IMG/VR virus record: IMGVR_UViG_3300021376_000045
Coordinates: 1-64,000 of that record
DNA length: 64,000 nucleotides
DNA from: a virus
Direction: 5' to 3' (one strand)
A program made the position numbers and the translations under genes. Shown in pieces: positions 32,510 through 40,750 of this stretch. The notes under the pieces were generated by a model. That model did no database searches, had not been told where the DNA came from, and was given only the letters and a program-made list of their open reading frames with translations. Each line of letters begins with the position of its first letter. Position 1 is the stretch's first letter.

Positions 32510-32888
32510 TCAATGGCGCACCAGCTGCTAACTCTAAACATCTTATAGCATTTTCCGTGCCACGATTAATTAATTTTTCCGCTACTTCTGGTTTTTGATA
32601 TGCAAACGCACCAAAGTCTCTTTTATCAAACTTTGATGTTAACGTGTTAACATCTTGTTTTTGCTTCTCGTTTTGTTGTTGAAGCTGTTTGTTAACTTCT
32701 TGAATCTGTGTAATATCTTTTTGAATGGAATCTAAAAGAGCTTGCTGCTCTTTGATACCGTCTTGAAGTTTCGCATTATTGTTTTCTGAAATTGCTAAAT
32801 CAGCTTTTAAATTCATTGCATACCAACCGCCACCAGCTACAATTAAAATAATGACGAGTATTAATATGAGACGAATAGATGCGAACAT
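32421..32888 (-). CDS. Inner-membrane spanin (Rz-like)
   Basis: A 155-aa protein. One N-terminal helix (residues 5-24, LILILVIILIVAGGGWYAM) is followed by a long coiled coil (about 30-90, EQQALLDSIQKDITQIQEVN then KQLQQQNEKQKQD). A Cys-containing C-terminal domain (CLELAAGAPL, then RECPS) follows. Topology, overlap with the lipoprotein gene and similar proteins in phage lysis cassettes support a spanin. Here the pair is 15 kb from the endolysins. Confidence 0.7.
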   Translation of the reverse strand: MFASIRLILILVIILIVAGGGWYAMNLKADLAISENNNAKLQDGIKEQQALLDSIQKDITQIQEVNKQLQQQNEKQKQDVNTLTSKFDKRDFGAFAYQKPEVAEKLINRGTENAIRCLELAAGAPLNEKEKAAKTPTEANRECPSLINPSYSNPN

Positions 32889-32896
32889 TTTATTTA

Positions 32897-33643
32897 TTAA
32901 ATAGAGGGGACAAATTCTGTAGCCATCGGAAATATTTTTGCAATTACTTTAGCACACTCACGCGCAATCAAAATGTGCTCTTTTTGAGTACCGTTAGCCG
33001 CTCTCAACTGTATATAATGAATCCAGGATCTCAACGTACCGTTCATATAAAGTCTAGACTTAGTTAGACCTTCCGGTAGAACTGCTCTGGCCTGCTCTTT
33101 AGCGATGCCTTTGCTTATGGCCCATGTATATATGTCTTTTGCCTTTTGGAGGTAATCCCGTTGCAAGTTCTCCCATTGGTAAGCTATTTGCCTATGTTGG
33201 TCATTAGTAATATCTAACGAGGTGCTGTTTTGTCTATTAGTAATGTCTTGAAGCCTTGCCTCTCGCAAAACGAAATCGAGCTCTTCAGCAGGGTTAGCAT
33301 ATCGCTGGCTAAATTCTTGGAATGAAAATGATCGGTGTCTAAGAATTTGTCTTGCAATATCTCTTGTTGTCTCAATTTCAAGGCAGACGGAGACCATTTC
33401 AAGCGGGGACCAGTGTTGGTGTTTAATAAGGTATCGTATAAGTTTTTCGGATGTCTCTTTGTTGAACTGATTGGATGGATTGGAGACACGGGCGCAGAAG
33501 GCAACAAGTTCTGTGGTGTTCTCGGCAAAGTATTCAGATGGCTGTGAATAGGAAATAAGCTGTACATTTGTAACCTCGTCTATCACTCTTTGGCTCCACA
33601 TTTCTTCGTTTTCTAAAACTTCTATATCTAACATCTTTTCCAA
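32897..33643 (-). CDS. thyX: FAD-dependent thymidylate synthase ThyX
   Basis: A 248-aa ThyX. The signature R-H-R-x7-S is seen at R102-S112 (RHRSFSFQEFS), followed by QRY. It methylates dUMP using FAD and methylene-THF. It replaces the T4 td gene, as in many marine T4-like phages. The start could also be Met4. The 5' end overlaps the primase gene by 16 bases. Confidence 0.95.
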   Translation of the reverse strand: MEKMLDIEVLENEEMWSQRVIDEVTNVQLISYSQPSEYFAENTTELVAFCARVSNPSNQFNKETSEKLIRYLIKHQHWSPLEMVSVCLEIETTRDIARQILRHRSFSFQEFSQRYANPAEELDFVLREARLQDITNRQNSTSLDITNDQHRQIAYQWENLQRDYLQKAKDIYTWAISKGIAKEQARAVLPEGLTKSRLYMNGTLRSWIHYIQLRAANGTQKEHILIARECAKVIAKIFPMATEFVPSI

Positions 33644-34641
33644 GCCATAAATTTTGCTTTTGCTGTTAGACCATTGAATGTATTTTTATCTACCAGCTGT
33701 ATTATATTTTTACCACTCAAAACCATATCATTAATATCTTTTTCTACTATAGTTTGTGGCCATATAACTACATTATAACCTAAATCTATGTTTTTTTCTA
33801 TAATTTTACAAACCTCTTTATTACGGGGCTGATTATCAAATATCATAACCAGCTTATTTTTTTCTATATTAAGTGTATTAACTTTATCAAAAGATGTACC
33901 GGATACCGCAATACAATTTTCTAAAAATAAACTATCTAAAGGACCTTCCGTAATATAGACTGTACGGGTTTTATCTACATTACTTATTCCAAAGATAAGC
34001 GGGGTGTCTTCTTTAATTTTAACCGTAATGTATCGAAGTGCTTCACCACGTAAAGCTCTACAGGTAACTCCAGATAACTGGCCGAAATTATCATAAAACG
34101 GTAATATAATCCTAGGTTCTTCACCTTTTATACTCTCTTTGTACTTATCACTTAGTTGAACTATATTTTTAATATTCTCTATAAAATAAAGATGTTTAAG
34201 TTTATTATCAGGTATTTTACGTTGTAGACAGAACTGTACCGCTTCATGGTTCTTATCTAATGTATCTACTCTTGTAAGTAATTTATCTAATAAATTTTCT
34301 TCCTTGGTCTTAAATTTAGGTTCTTCAAATTTAACTTCGGGTATAGAGTTTGATAATTTTAAATTACCCTCACTATATTTTTCAAAGCTATATTGGGAGT
34401 AGAGATTATTATCATGCTGTTTAAGGAAATTAGCAAAACTAAGCGATACATCACAATTATAACACTTATATCTTAAGTCTGTCTTATAAGCGAAAAAATA
34501 ACCTCTTGCTTTACGCTTATTTTTCTGTGAGTCACCGCAAATAATACACCGGCAGTTAAACGTAAAATCTTTCTTCTTTTTAAATAAAGGAAGACGATTA
34601 CTGAATAACATTAAATATTTTTGATCAAGATACAATGACAT
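33628..34641 (-). CDS. gp61: DNA primase gp61
   Basis: A 337-aa T4 gp61-like primase (T4 342 aa). The zinc finger has C30/C32/C35 and C60/C63 (CRCIICGDS and KCYNCD). The TOPRIM part has YITEGPLDSLFLE and LVMIFDNQPRN. It makes pentaribonucleotide-type primers with gp41 helicase. First gene of a unit led by a sigma70-like promoter and a hairpin. Confidence 0.93.
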   Translation of the reverse strand: MSLYLDQKYLMLFSNRLPLFKKKKDFTFNCRCIICGDSQKNKRKARGYFFAYKTDLRYKCYNCDVSLSFANFLKQHDNNLYSQYSFEKYSEGNLKLSNSIPEVKFEEPKFKTKEENLLDKLLTRVDTLDKNHEAVQFCLQRKIPDNKLKHLYFIENIKNIVQLSDKYKESIKGEEPRIILPFYDNFGQLSGVTCRALRGEALRYITVKIKEDTPLIFGISNVDKTRTVYITEGPLDSLFLENCIAVSGTSFDKVNTLNIEKNKLVMIFDNQPRNKEVCKIIEKNIDLGYNVVIWPQTIVEKDINDMVLSGKNIIQLVDKNTFNGLTAKAKFMAWKRC

Positions 34642-34649
34642 AGATAAAA

Positions 34650-34669
34650 AAGGTCTCCTGAGAGACCTT
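34650..34669 (-). terminator. Terminator hairpin directly ahead of gp61
   Basis: AAGGTCTC/GAGACCTT stem with four-base loop, followed leftward by six T. It ends one base after the -10 box of the gp61 promoter. A transcript from that promoter would start inside the hairpin and escape it, while read-through from upstream genes would be stopped. Confidence 0.8.
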
Positions 34670-34670
34670 A

Positions 34671-34699
34671 ATTATAATATAAGATAGTTATTTAATCAA
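34671..34699 (-). promoter_or_regulatory. Sigma70-like promoter of the gp61-thyX unit
   Basis: Leftward TTGATT, 17 bases, TATAAT. The -35 lies in the last codons of the upstream gene. The initiation point would be near 34664, within the terminator stem. Confidence 0.75.
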
Positions 34700-35058
34700 C
34701 TACCAAATATATTTTCAAACCGAATGTGTGCAAGCAGATAACCAAATACTAAAGCTCCTCCCATTATCATCCATCTCCATTTTTCAATAGTTTGAATTTT
34801 TTCACTAATCACTTGATGCTGGGTACTACTAGCAATAGTTTGCTCGTCGAGTTTGGCAATTACTTTTTCATGCTTGGAATCAATGTCATGCCGTAGGTCG
34901 TCTCTTAAATCACTAATTCTGGAATGCAAAGTAGTATAGTTAGAGTCAATTTTTTGCTCTATTTTTTCCATATTAGTAGATATTGAATTTACTTGGGATT
35001 CCAGCACTGTAACTCTCACGGAATTATCTGTACCGTTTCTAGCCATAACCGCTTCCAT
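34696..35058 (-). CDS. Coiled-coil protein with C-terminal membrane anchor
   Basis: A 120-aa protein. Heptads run from about residue 15 to 88 (VLESQVNSISTNMEKIEQKI), and one hydrophobic helix at 95-112 (WMIMGGALVFGYLLAH) follows. The topology resembles XhlA-type haemolysin/holin accessory proteins, but no clear family match. Shares a base with the upstream stop. Confidence 0.65.
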   Translation of the reverse strand: MEAVMARNGTDNSVRVTVLESQVNSISTNMEKIEQKIDSNYTTLHSRISDLRDDLRHDIDSKHEKVIAKLDEQTIASSTQHQVISEKIQTIEKWRWMIMGGALVFGYLLAHIRFENIFGS

Positions 35059-35288
35059 TATTTCTTTTTAATTTTAGGTTTGGGAGGCGCCTTGGGTTTA
35101 GCAGGTTTTTCTTTAGCAGAAGTTTCTTTTTTAGCCACAGGTTTTTCTCCAGTAGGAAAAGGCCAGGTTGAAGATACAGGCGGAGTTACCGCTACTTCAA
35201 CTGCTTTTTTTGTAGGGCCATCAAGAGGGTGTTTTTCACCTTCAACGGGAGGGGTACTTGAAAACAAATCTTTTATAAATTTAAACAT
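35058..35288 (-). CDS. Lys/Pro-rich small protein
   Basis: A 76-aa protein. MFKFIKDLFSSTPPVEGEKH is amphipathic. The C-terminal 30 residues are K, P and A (KPKAPPKPKIKKK). No signal peptide, unlike the other two basic low-complexity proteins of this window. Could be a membrane-surface or nucleic-acid binding tail protein; function unknown. Confidence 0.6.
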   Translation of the reverse strand: MFKFIKDLFSSTPPVEGEKHPLDGPTKKAVEVAVTPPVSSTWPFPTGEKPVAKKETSAKEKPAKPKAPPKPKIKKK

Positions 35289-35814
35289 AATTAACCTCTT
35301 TACGTTTTAGTAATTTAGGGCGTTTACCTGGACGCACACCAACTGTTTCTTTATCTAAACCAGCAACTCCAGGGGTTGCAGCAGCATTATTCGCCGGCGC
35401 TTCTTCTACGTATTGTTTAAATGTAAGTGTCTTTTTATTCTCTAAAAGATCTTTAGTAATATTAATTTCTTCTGTTAAATCTGTTTTTAATTTATTTAAA
35501 TATTGAAACTCTAGATCTATTGGCTCTATTTTCTTTTCTGTATACTCTCTTATAAGCGATAATGCTGCTGCATAGGAAACTAATTTTTTATTTTCAACCG
35601 GTACTTTTTCTATAATTCTCTTAATTCTAAAAATCATTCTATGAAGAATAGTATAGGCCTGTCTTTCATTATCACCGGTAAGAGAATTCATTGATTTAAG
35701 TTCTTTACCGTTTTTATCAATTATACCTAATCTAAAGGCGTCAGTGTCCTCAAAAGGTGTAGTAAGTAACCTTAGGATACGATAAGCAATAACTGAATCT
35801 ACAAAACGTCCCAT
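35281..35814 (-). CDS. Conserved T4-like phage protein of unknown function (177 aa)
   Basis: MGRFVDSVIAYRILRLLTTP followed by FEDTDAFRLGIIDKNGKELK is a well-conserved block in marine T4-like phages. The C-terminal segment FKQYVEEAPANNAAATPGVA ends in a basic tail. Overlaps both neighbours by one to eight bases. Proteins of this cluster are often found in virions, so a structural or head-associated role is plausible but unproved. Confidence 0.75.
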   Translation of the reverse strand: MGRFVDSVIAYRILRLLTTPFEDTDAFRLGIIDKNGKELKSMNSLTGDNERQAYTILHRMIFRIKRIIEKVPVENKKLVSYAAALSLIREYTEKKIEPIDLEFQYLNKLKTDLTEEINITKDLLENKKTLTFKQYVEEAPANNAAATPGVAGLDKETVGVRPGKRPKLLKRKEVNYV

Positions 35815-36203
35815 TAGATTTTTCTAAGTGTTTTAGCAATAGTAGGATCAATGCTAATTTCTGTCTCGTTTATTAAACTACCGTCCCGATCAATAACTTT
35901 GTCAGGCATAAAATTTAAAAATACTAAAAACGTTTTAAGTTGAGGCCAGAATTTCTTTTCTATTTTATAAAAAAGCATTCTAGAAGCAGCTTCTGAACCA
36001 AATAAATTGTAAATAATTATAAGGTGGTTAAGAATAAGTCTTTCTTTCAAGTCCTTACCTCCTTTAAATTTTCTAAACAATCTTTTAAGATATCTAAATC
36101 GCTTAAGATCGTCATTAAATTCTTCAATACCTTTGCATGTAGGATTATCATAATATTTCATCGCATACATTGTAAAGGTACTCTCATTGAGCTCAAATTT
36201 CAT
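35814..36203 (-). CDS. Conserved T4-like phage protein of unknown function (129 aa)
   Basis: MKFELNESTFTMYAMKYYDN then CKGIEEFNDDLKRFRYLKRL and ERLILNHLIIIYNLFG. This family is a constant companion of the gene downstream of it. Basic, all-helical, no enzymatic motif. Confidence 0.75.
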   Translation of the reverse strand: MKFELNESTFTMYAMKYYDNPTCKGIEEFNDDLKRFRYLKRLFRKFKGGKDLKERLILNHLIIIYNLFGSEAASRMLFYKIEKKFWPQLKTFLVFLNFMPDKVIDRDGSLINETEISIDPTIAKTLRKI

Positions 36204-36204
36204 A

Positions 36205-36651
36205 CTAATATACTAACGTTGCTGTTCCTCCAATTACATACCATTTACTGTTTGTAAATAATAATGTAGCAGTATCACCAGCTGTATCAAAAATAACGTT
36301 TGCATTGCCGCCTATATTAGACTTTAGCAGGGTATAAGAACCCCCGGATGCCGAAGTCATAACTACTATTTTTACTTGATTGGGTGTACCTTGAGGTATA
36401 TTTAAAATACCTTGAGAGGCATCTACAGACAAGTGTGTAATTTGTTTGCTAGGATCAATTAGACCAGGGGTAGAAAGCGACTGAATATTTGTATCAAGCT
36501 GAATGTTACCCTGTAGTCTAACATTGCCTAAATTTTGAGCAATAGTAGAAAAAGCAATTTTTTTGCTTGAATTAGATTGAACAAGATAAAGAAGGTCGCT
36601 ACCCCCTATAGAGGTAGCGGCCGTAAGTTCACTTACTTTTGAGTCAGCCAT
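36205..36651 (-). CDS. Probable virion surface/structural protein
   Basis: A 148-aa protein, MADSKVSELTAATSIGGSDL then LYLVQSNSSKKIAFSTIAQN. This opening is typical of phage appendage or decoration proteins with a trimeric N-terminal segment. The rest is beta-rich and Ser/Thr/Gly-rich (SASGGSYTLLKSNIGGNANV). Located with two other probable virion proteins. Confidence 0.6.
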   Translation of the reverse strand: MADSKVSELTAATSIGGSDLLYLVQSNSSKKIAFSTIAQNLGNVRLQGNIQLDTNIQSLSTPGLIDPSKQITHLSVDASQGILNIPQGTPNQVKIVVMTSASGGSYTLLKSNIGGNANVIFDTAGDTATLLFTNSKWYVIGGTATLVY

Positions 36652-36654
36652 TTA

Positions 36655-37185
36655 TTACGCGTCAGGGTATTGTGTATCGTCAGCTGCATCAGTTTGCAGA
36701 ACACCCGTAGCATTGGCATTAAAGTTCTTAGAAAGTGCAACCAGAACTTCAGACTTAACACGACGCTGGGAGTACGCATCTGTATAAACAGTTGAATGTA
36801 CCCATCCGGTATGTGCGGTGGTGTTAGTCTGTAGCGTGGCGTTAGCCGTACCAGCCACTGCAATCTCATTCTTATCTACACCGTATACATTTTGAATAGA
36901 GTAGTTGTTTGCAGGGAAAGCAACGTTAGCAACATACTTCGGGCCCTGTTGAACAAAAGCTGTAACGTTAGCTGAGGTAGTAGATGATAGATCGGTAAGA
37001 TAGAGCTGGGTATTGGAAACAACATTTTGAACCTGATATTTGTTTGAAGCAATGGTAATGTAATCACCAGCGTCAATATCAATTAAAAAAGCTGATGAGT
37101 TGAACCCGTTTACTACATCCGAGGTAGTAGAGGTTGTTACTGTACCAGAAATTTGTACACTATCTAGTATGCCCCATGAAGACAT
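36655..37185 (-). CDS. Probable virion protein of unknown function
   Basis: A 176-aa beta-rich protein, MSSWGILDSVQISGTVTTST with repeated V-T-T-S and a C-terminal AYSQRRVKSEVLVALSKNFN block ending in DAADDTQYPDA. The SQRRVKSEVLVALS motif recurs in marine T4-like virion proteins. Specific role unknown. Strong GGAG-type site (AAGGAGAT) precedes the start. Confidence 0.6.
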   Translation of the reverse strand: MSSWGILDSVQISGTVTTSTTSDVVNGFNSSAFLIDIDAGDYITIASNKYQVQNVVSNTQLYLTDLSSTTSANVTAFVQQGPKYVANVAFPANNYSIQNVYGVDKNEIAVAGTANATLQTNTTAHTGWVHSTVYTDAYSQRRVKSEVLVALSKNFNANATGVLQTDAADDTQYPDA

Positions 37186-37196
37186 CTTTTATCTCC

Positions 37197-37862
37197 TTAT
37201 TCTTCGTCTTTTTTACCAGCAGTACCCATGTTTTGAACTTTTCTGGATGTACCGTGGTGTATGTATTTTCGGCGAACCCCTGATTCCTTATCGGTCACTA
37301 CATATTCTGCATGGGGTTTGCCATCCCTTGTACTATATTTAGGCATTGAGACCTTGTGACCTGCGGAAGAATGTGCTTTTACTCTAGCTTCAATATCTGA
37401 TCTAGTTACTTCTTCAACGAAAATACTTTCATCCTGATCTTTAAAAGCACGGTTAGCAAACTCAATTGCTTGGTCTTCACCAACAAGTTTTTTAGCAGCT
37501 AAGAGGTAGTCTCCGAAGTTATACGTTTCTTTTAACTCAATATCAAACGCTTTATGAAAAATAATTGTCTCTTCAACTTCATCGTCTAATTCTACGTTCT
37601 CTTTCATAGCTTTCTTTTTAGCTATGGCTATTGCGGCCTGCTGTTCAGGAGAGGTAGCTTCTTCAACTTCATCTTCTTTTTTTGCTTTTTTACCTTTGCG
37701 AAGCATTTCAAAATCTTTAGCTGTAATTTCGTCTTTTTCAGGCTCATGCACGTCAATTTTTTGCTGGTTCGGGTGCTTGACTGTCTCGTCAACTTTATTT
37801 TCTTCTTTATGTCCAAGCATGACCGCTAGGACGGCTCTTTGTAATTCTTTATCGCGGTTCAT
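37197..37862 (-). CDS. Conserved phage protein with Glu/Lys-rich linkers
   Basis: A 221-aa protein. The N-terminal 110 residues are highly charged, including the AIAIAKKK helix (SPEQQAAIAIAKKKA) that also appears in the next upstream gene. A folded part follows (IELKETYNFGDYLLAAKKLV then AIEFANRAF). The end has KYIHHGTSRKVQNMG. Similar charged proteins of marine T4-like phages are head-associated; I cannot assign this one. Confidence 0.6.
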   Translation of the reverse strand: MNRDKELQRAVLAVMLGHKEENKVDETVKHPNQQKIDVHEPEKDEITAKDFEMLRKGKKAKKEDEVEEATSPEQQAAIAIAKKKAMKENVELDDEVEETIIFHKAFDIELKETYNFGDYLLAAKKLVGEDQAIEFANRAFKDQDESIFVEEVTRSDIEARVKAHSSAGHKVSMPKYSTRDGKPHAEYVVTDKESGVRRKYIHHGTSRKVQNMGTAGKKDEE

Positions 37863-37871
37863 TTTTTTTCC

Positions 37872-38792
37872 TTAGTCTAGTTTTGATACTGGAGTTGAAG
37901 ACCAATACTTGCAGCTCCAGTACCTGGCCTTCCATTTAGGTCCTGGGTTATCGCAGTTATGACGAGCTCTAAAGCTACGCCTTCTTTCGGGATCGTCTCT
38001 CTTAATAGAAAGATTTGGATCTCCGAAACTTACCTTCACCACGTTGCCCTTATCATTCTTTACATATACTGCTCGCTTTTTTGGGCCACCTGGTGTTAAA
38101 AATGGTTTATTAAGAGTCTTACCATCATTAGCTTCAGCAATCTCTCCCCAATCCTCATATAACTCTTTGCCATTGGATGTAAATACCTCTTCGACAATTC
38201 CAAGCTCAGAATCATCTACTAATTCACAAGAAACTTCTTCAGCAGTTCTCCAACTACCACCCTTGGATTTATACCACTTTGCTGCCCACCCATTTGCATA
38301 AGCAGAAGGATAGACATCAAACTTTGACTTAGCCAAAGCTTTTGCTCTTGACCAGAGTTCGGGGTTCGTGGGAGCACTTTTTTCAACTAATAAACCTTCT
38401 CTTAAATTAGAAAAAGTTTTTTGTAATTGTACTTTATCTATATCTTCTTTCTGAGGTCCTGGATCTTTGCCTTTCTTTTTACCTGCCTTTATTAATGCAA
38501 TAGCAATTGCAGCTTGCTGAGCTGGATTAGCAGCTTCCGTTTTAACATTCACTGGTGCTCCCCCTTTTCCTGGCCTATCAGCCACGGGATCTTCTCTTCT
38601 TTTTCTTCTAGCAGCAGTTGCTCTATCATCCTTTGACATAGCTCTTGCTTTAGCTAAAGGCAAACATTTTGGCTTTCCTTCACCTGGTTCCCTTGCACAA
38701 GGTCTAGCTATCTCACCTTTCGTATTGATACGAACCCAATTGCCCTTTGGGTGAGACTTACTAAACCAATGTCTTAAATCTTCTAAAATCAT
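37872..38792 (-). CDS. Multi-domain conserved phage protein (DUF5872-like segment)
   Basis: A 306-aa protein joining three conserved phage blocks. Residues of about 1-80 are KGNWVRINTKGEIARPCARE to ADRPGKGGAP. Residues 140-180 are WSRAKALAKSKFDVYPSAYA then NGWAAKWYKSKGG, a DUF5872-like block. The C-terminal block is RAVYVKNDKGNVVKVSFGDP to DPERRRSFRARHNC and ARYWSCKYW. Each occurs separately in other phages. The shared AIAIA helix links it with its neighbour. Cys-containing ends hint at metal binding. Confidence 0.65.
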   Translation of the reverse strand: MILEDLRHWFSKSHPKGNWVRINTKGEIARPCAREPGEGKPKCLPLAKARAMSKDDRATAARRKRREDPVADRPGKGGAPVNVKTEAANPAQQAAIAIALIKAGKKKGKDPGPQKEDIDKVQLQKTFSNLREGLLVEKSAPTNPELWSRAKALAKSKFDVYPSAYANGWAAKWYKSKGGSWRTAEEVSCELVDDSELGIVEEVFTSNGKELYEDWGEIAEANDGKTLNKPFLTPGGPKKRAVYVKNDKGNVVKVSFGDPNLSIKRDDPERRRSFRARHNCDNPGPKWKARYWSCKYWSSTPVSKLD

Positions 38793-39019
38793 TAGACTAA
38801 TGAGCCAACTAAACTAACAGCCGCAACTGCCCAACGAAGCGTAACCTCATCTTCTGCTAAACCGTTAGCACGATAAGAGGCTAGAACTTCTTGAGCAAGC
38901 GCATCTTTATCTTCTTTACTAATTGTGCCAGCTTGAAAATCACTCACAATGCCAGCAAACTCTCTTGCTAAATCACCGCGAATAGATTGCTCATTAATGT
39001 ACTGGAAAATTTCGTCCAT
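38792..39019 (-). CDS. Small hydrophobic/helical protein
   Basis: A 75-aa protein from MDEIFQYINEQSIRGDLARE. A helical acidic N-terminal part is followed by a hydrophobic C-terminal helix (LRWAVAAVSLVGSLV). I start at this Met because it overlaps the lipoprotein stop as TAATG. Recurs in marine T4-like phages. Function unknown. Confidence 0.65.
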   Translation of the reverse strand: MDEIFQYINEQSIRGDLAREFAGIVSDFQAGTISKEDKDALAQEVLASYRANGLAEDEVTLRWAVAAVSLVGSLV

Positions 39020-39384
39020 TATCTTCCACTCCATGCTTCTTGAATAATTTTCATTCTCGTCTTACTTAAGTTTATCCAACGCTGACATACTGCTTCATTG
39101 CTTTCTTGAGCTTTGTTCAAATTATCTACTATTGCTTTTGTAGAAACTTTTTGAGGATCATTTCTAAATTCAGCATACCTGTTGAGCCAATCAGCATTAG
39201 CCTGAGCTTGTAGAAAAGTATTTTTATCATTACACTGTACTTTATCTAACCCTATTTGCAAATTTACCCAACCTGATACTAATCCGGGGTCATGATCCCT
39301 AGGTAAGATAGATTTAACCGTTGCAATGGTAGCACATCCGCTAAGGGAACTTGACAGTAGTAAGATTGCAATTACTTTTTTCAT
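39019..39384 (-). CDS. Small lipoprotein of unknown function
   Basis: A 121-aa protein. MKKVIAILLLSSSLSGCATI is a lipoprotein signal with lipobox LSGC (Cys17). The mature part has two further Cys (VQCND, AVCQRW). Likely anchored to the outer membrane's inner face of the infected cell or used in superinfection exclusion or lysis. That is a guess from localisation only. Confidence 0.7.
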   Translation of the reverse strand: MKKVIAILLLSSSLSGCATIATVKSILPRDHDPGLVSGWVNLQIGLDKVQCNDKNTFLQAQANADWLNRYAEFRNDPQKVSTKAIVDNLNKAQESNEAVCQRWINLSKTRMKIIQEAWSGR

Positions 39385-39406
39385 TTAAAAGCCTTAAAAA
39401 ATGTTT

Positions 39407-40321
39407 TCATCTCTTACCACGTCTTATGTTAGCAATTCGTTTCTGTTCTATAGAACGTAAATGAGGTAACATTTTCATAGCAATTACATTTTGATAATTT
39501 TTCATTCTTGCCACTTGCTGCTCTACACGATCTTTTTCTGCTGCCGATAGAGTAGATTTATTTCTACCTCTTAAAAATCTTTTATACATTGCCCGGCGTG
39601 CAGCTACTACCGCTCTTTTCTTTAAAACTTCCATTGAAGAAGATCTTCTAAGTTTTAAAGTTTTAGCTATATTTCTTCTTCCTTTGAAGCGTGAAAAAGC
39701 TTGTTTTCTTCTTAACCGTGACTGAGCGCTTATTTTTTCTTGAATTACTTCTTCACTTACTTCTTCATCTTCTTCTGAATCTACTTCTACTAGCTCGGAC
39801 TCATCGTAAAGATCTACAACATCTTCCCACTCTATAGTATCAACTATTTCGTTTATCTCATCTTCCGAAATAGATTGTTCGTCATTTTTTTTTTGACCTT
39901 CTTCTTTTAAAAACGAGCTAAAAGAAATAAGGGTGCTTTCTTGGCGTGCAGCCCGGATATTATCTACCATTGGATAGAGACGACCTGCAGCGCTTGCTCT
40001 TGCCTGAGTTTCTTCTTCTACTTCTCTAACATCAGATACCGGTACGTGGGCATACGGAAAATTACTTAAGGTAGCATCATCATGACCAAGCAATTTTATC
40101 ATAGCATCAACATGTTTTTTCATATACTCCTCATGCTGATCTAACACCCCCAACGACTGAAGGGCATCATGAGCTCTAGACATTTCATATGAAAAATTAT
40201 GAATGTCTAAAGATGTAGCCATGCCCGATTCTTGCGCTCTTTTTTCATAAAAAAGATAGTTGTCAGTAGCTTCAAGAGCTGTTTTAAGTAATTCGTGCTG
40301 TATGCGGAGATCTGTATTCAT
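39407..40321 (-). CDS. Conserved phage protein with basic C-terminal domain
   Basis: A 304-aa protein from MNTDLRIQHELLKTALEATD. Helical N-terminal half, acidic linker (about 165-205, rich in E and D), then a very basic C-terminal 110 residues (RRKQAFSRFKGRRNIAKTLK, YKRFLRGRNKSTLS). The same C-terminal block is found in proteins of many T4-like phages. The Met used overlaps the Dps stop as ATGA. Possibly a capsid-core or DNA-associated protein. Confidence 0.65.
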   Translation of the reverse strand: MNTDLRIQHELLKTALEATDNYLFYEKRAQESGMATSLDIHNFSYEMSRAHDALQSLGVLDQHEEYMKKHVDAMIKLLGHDDATLSNFPYAHVPVSDVREVEEETQARASAAGRLYPMVDNIRAARQESTLISFSSFLKEEGQKKNDEQSISEDEINEIVDTIEWEDVVDLYDESELVEVDSEEDEEVSEEVIQEKISAQSRLRRKQAFSRFKGRRNIAKTLKLRRSSSMEVLKKRAVVAARRAMYKRFLRGRNKSTLSAAEKDRVEQQVARMKNYQNVIAMKMLPHLRSIEQKRIANIRRGKR

Positions 40322-40749
40322 TTTGTTATAGCCCTTAACATCCAAGCTTGTTTTTCGTGTGCCTGTATCCTGTCTTGCAGATAGTTGGAAATGCCAAATT
40401 CACTAACTTGTTCAGCTTCATTATATGCCGTTACTAGCTGGGCAAGGTATAAATCATTATCACTTCTTAATTGAGCAAGCATTTCTTTTGCTTGAGGTAT
40501 GTTTTCGGTTTCTTTTAAAGAAGAAAGGCTAATTAGTTTAGATAGCGACGTAGGGGCAAACACATCCAACGTTCTTAATAATTCTGCAATAAAATCTATA
40601 GAAGAATACACCTCTGTATAAAAGTTACCTATAAAATCATGATATTGTGCAAAATCTGATCCCTCAACATTCCAATGAAAGGAATGAGCTTTAAAGTACA
40701 GTAAATAAGAATCAGCTAAGGTCTTGTTAAGAGTATCTGCTAAAGCCAT
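40318..40749 (-). CDS. dps: Dps-like ferritin (DNA-protection protein)
   Basis: A 143-aa Dps-family protein. AHSFHWNVEGSDFAQYHDF and YTEVYSSIDFIAELLRTLD contain the ferroxidase-site residues of Dps (H in FHW, H-x-x-F, D-x-x-A-E) shared between subunits. The N-terminal Lys-rich DNA-binding tail of E. coli Dps is absent. It probably stores or oxidises iron and limits hydroxyl radical damage. With iscU/erpA it is a second iron-handling gene in this window. Confidence 0.85.
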   Translation of the reverse strand: MALADTLNKTLADSYLLYFKAHSFHWNVEGSDFAQYHDFIGNFYTEVYSSIDFIAELLRTLDVFAPTSLSKLISLSSLKETENIPQAKEMLAQLRSDNDLYLAQLVTAYNEAEQVSEFGISNYLQDRIQAHEKQAWMLRAITK

Positions 40750-40750
40750 T

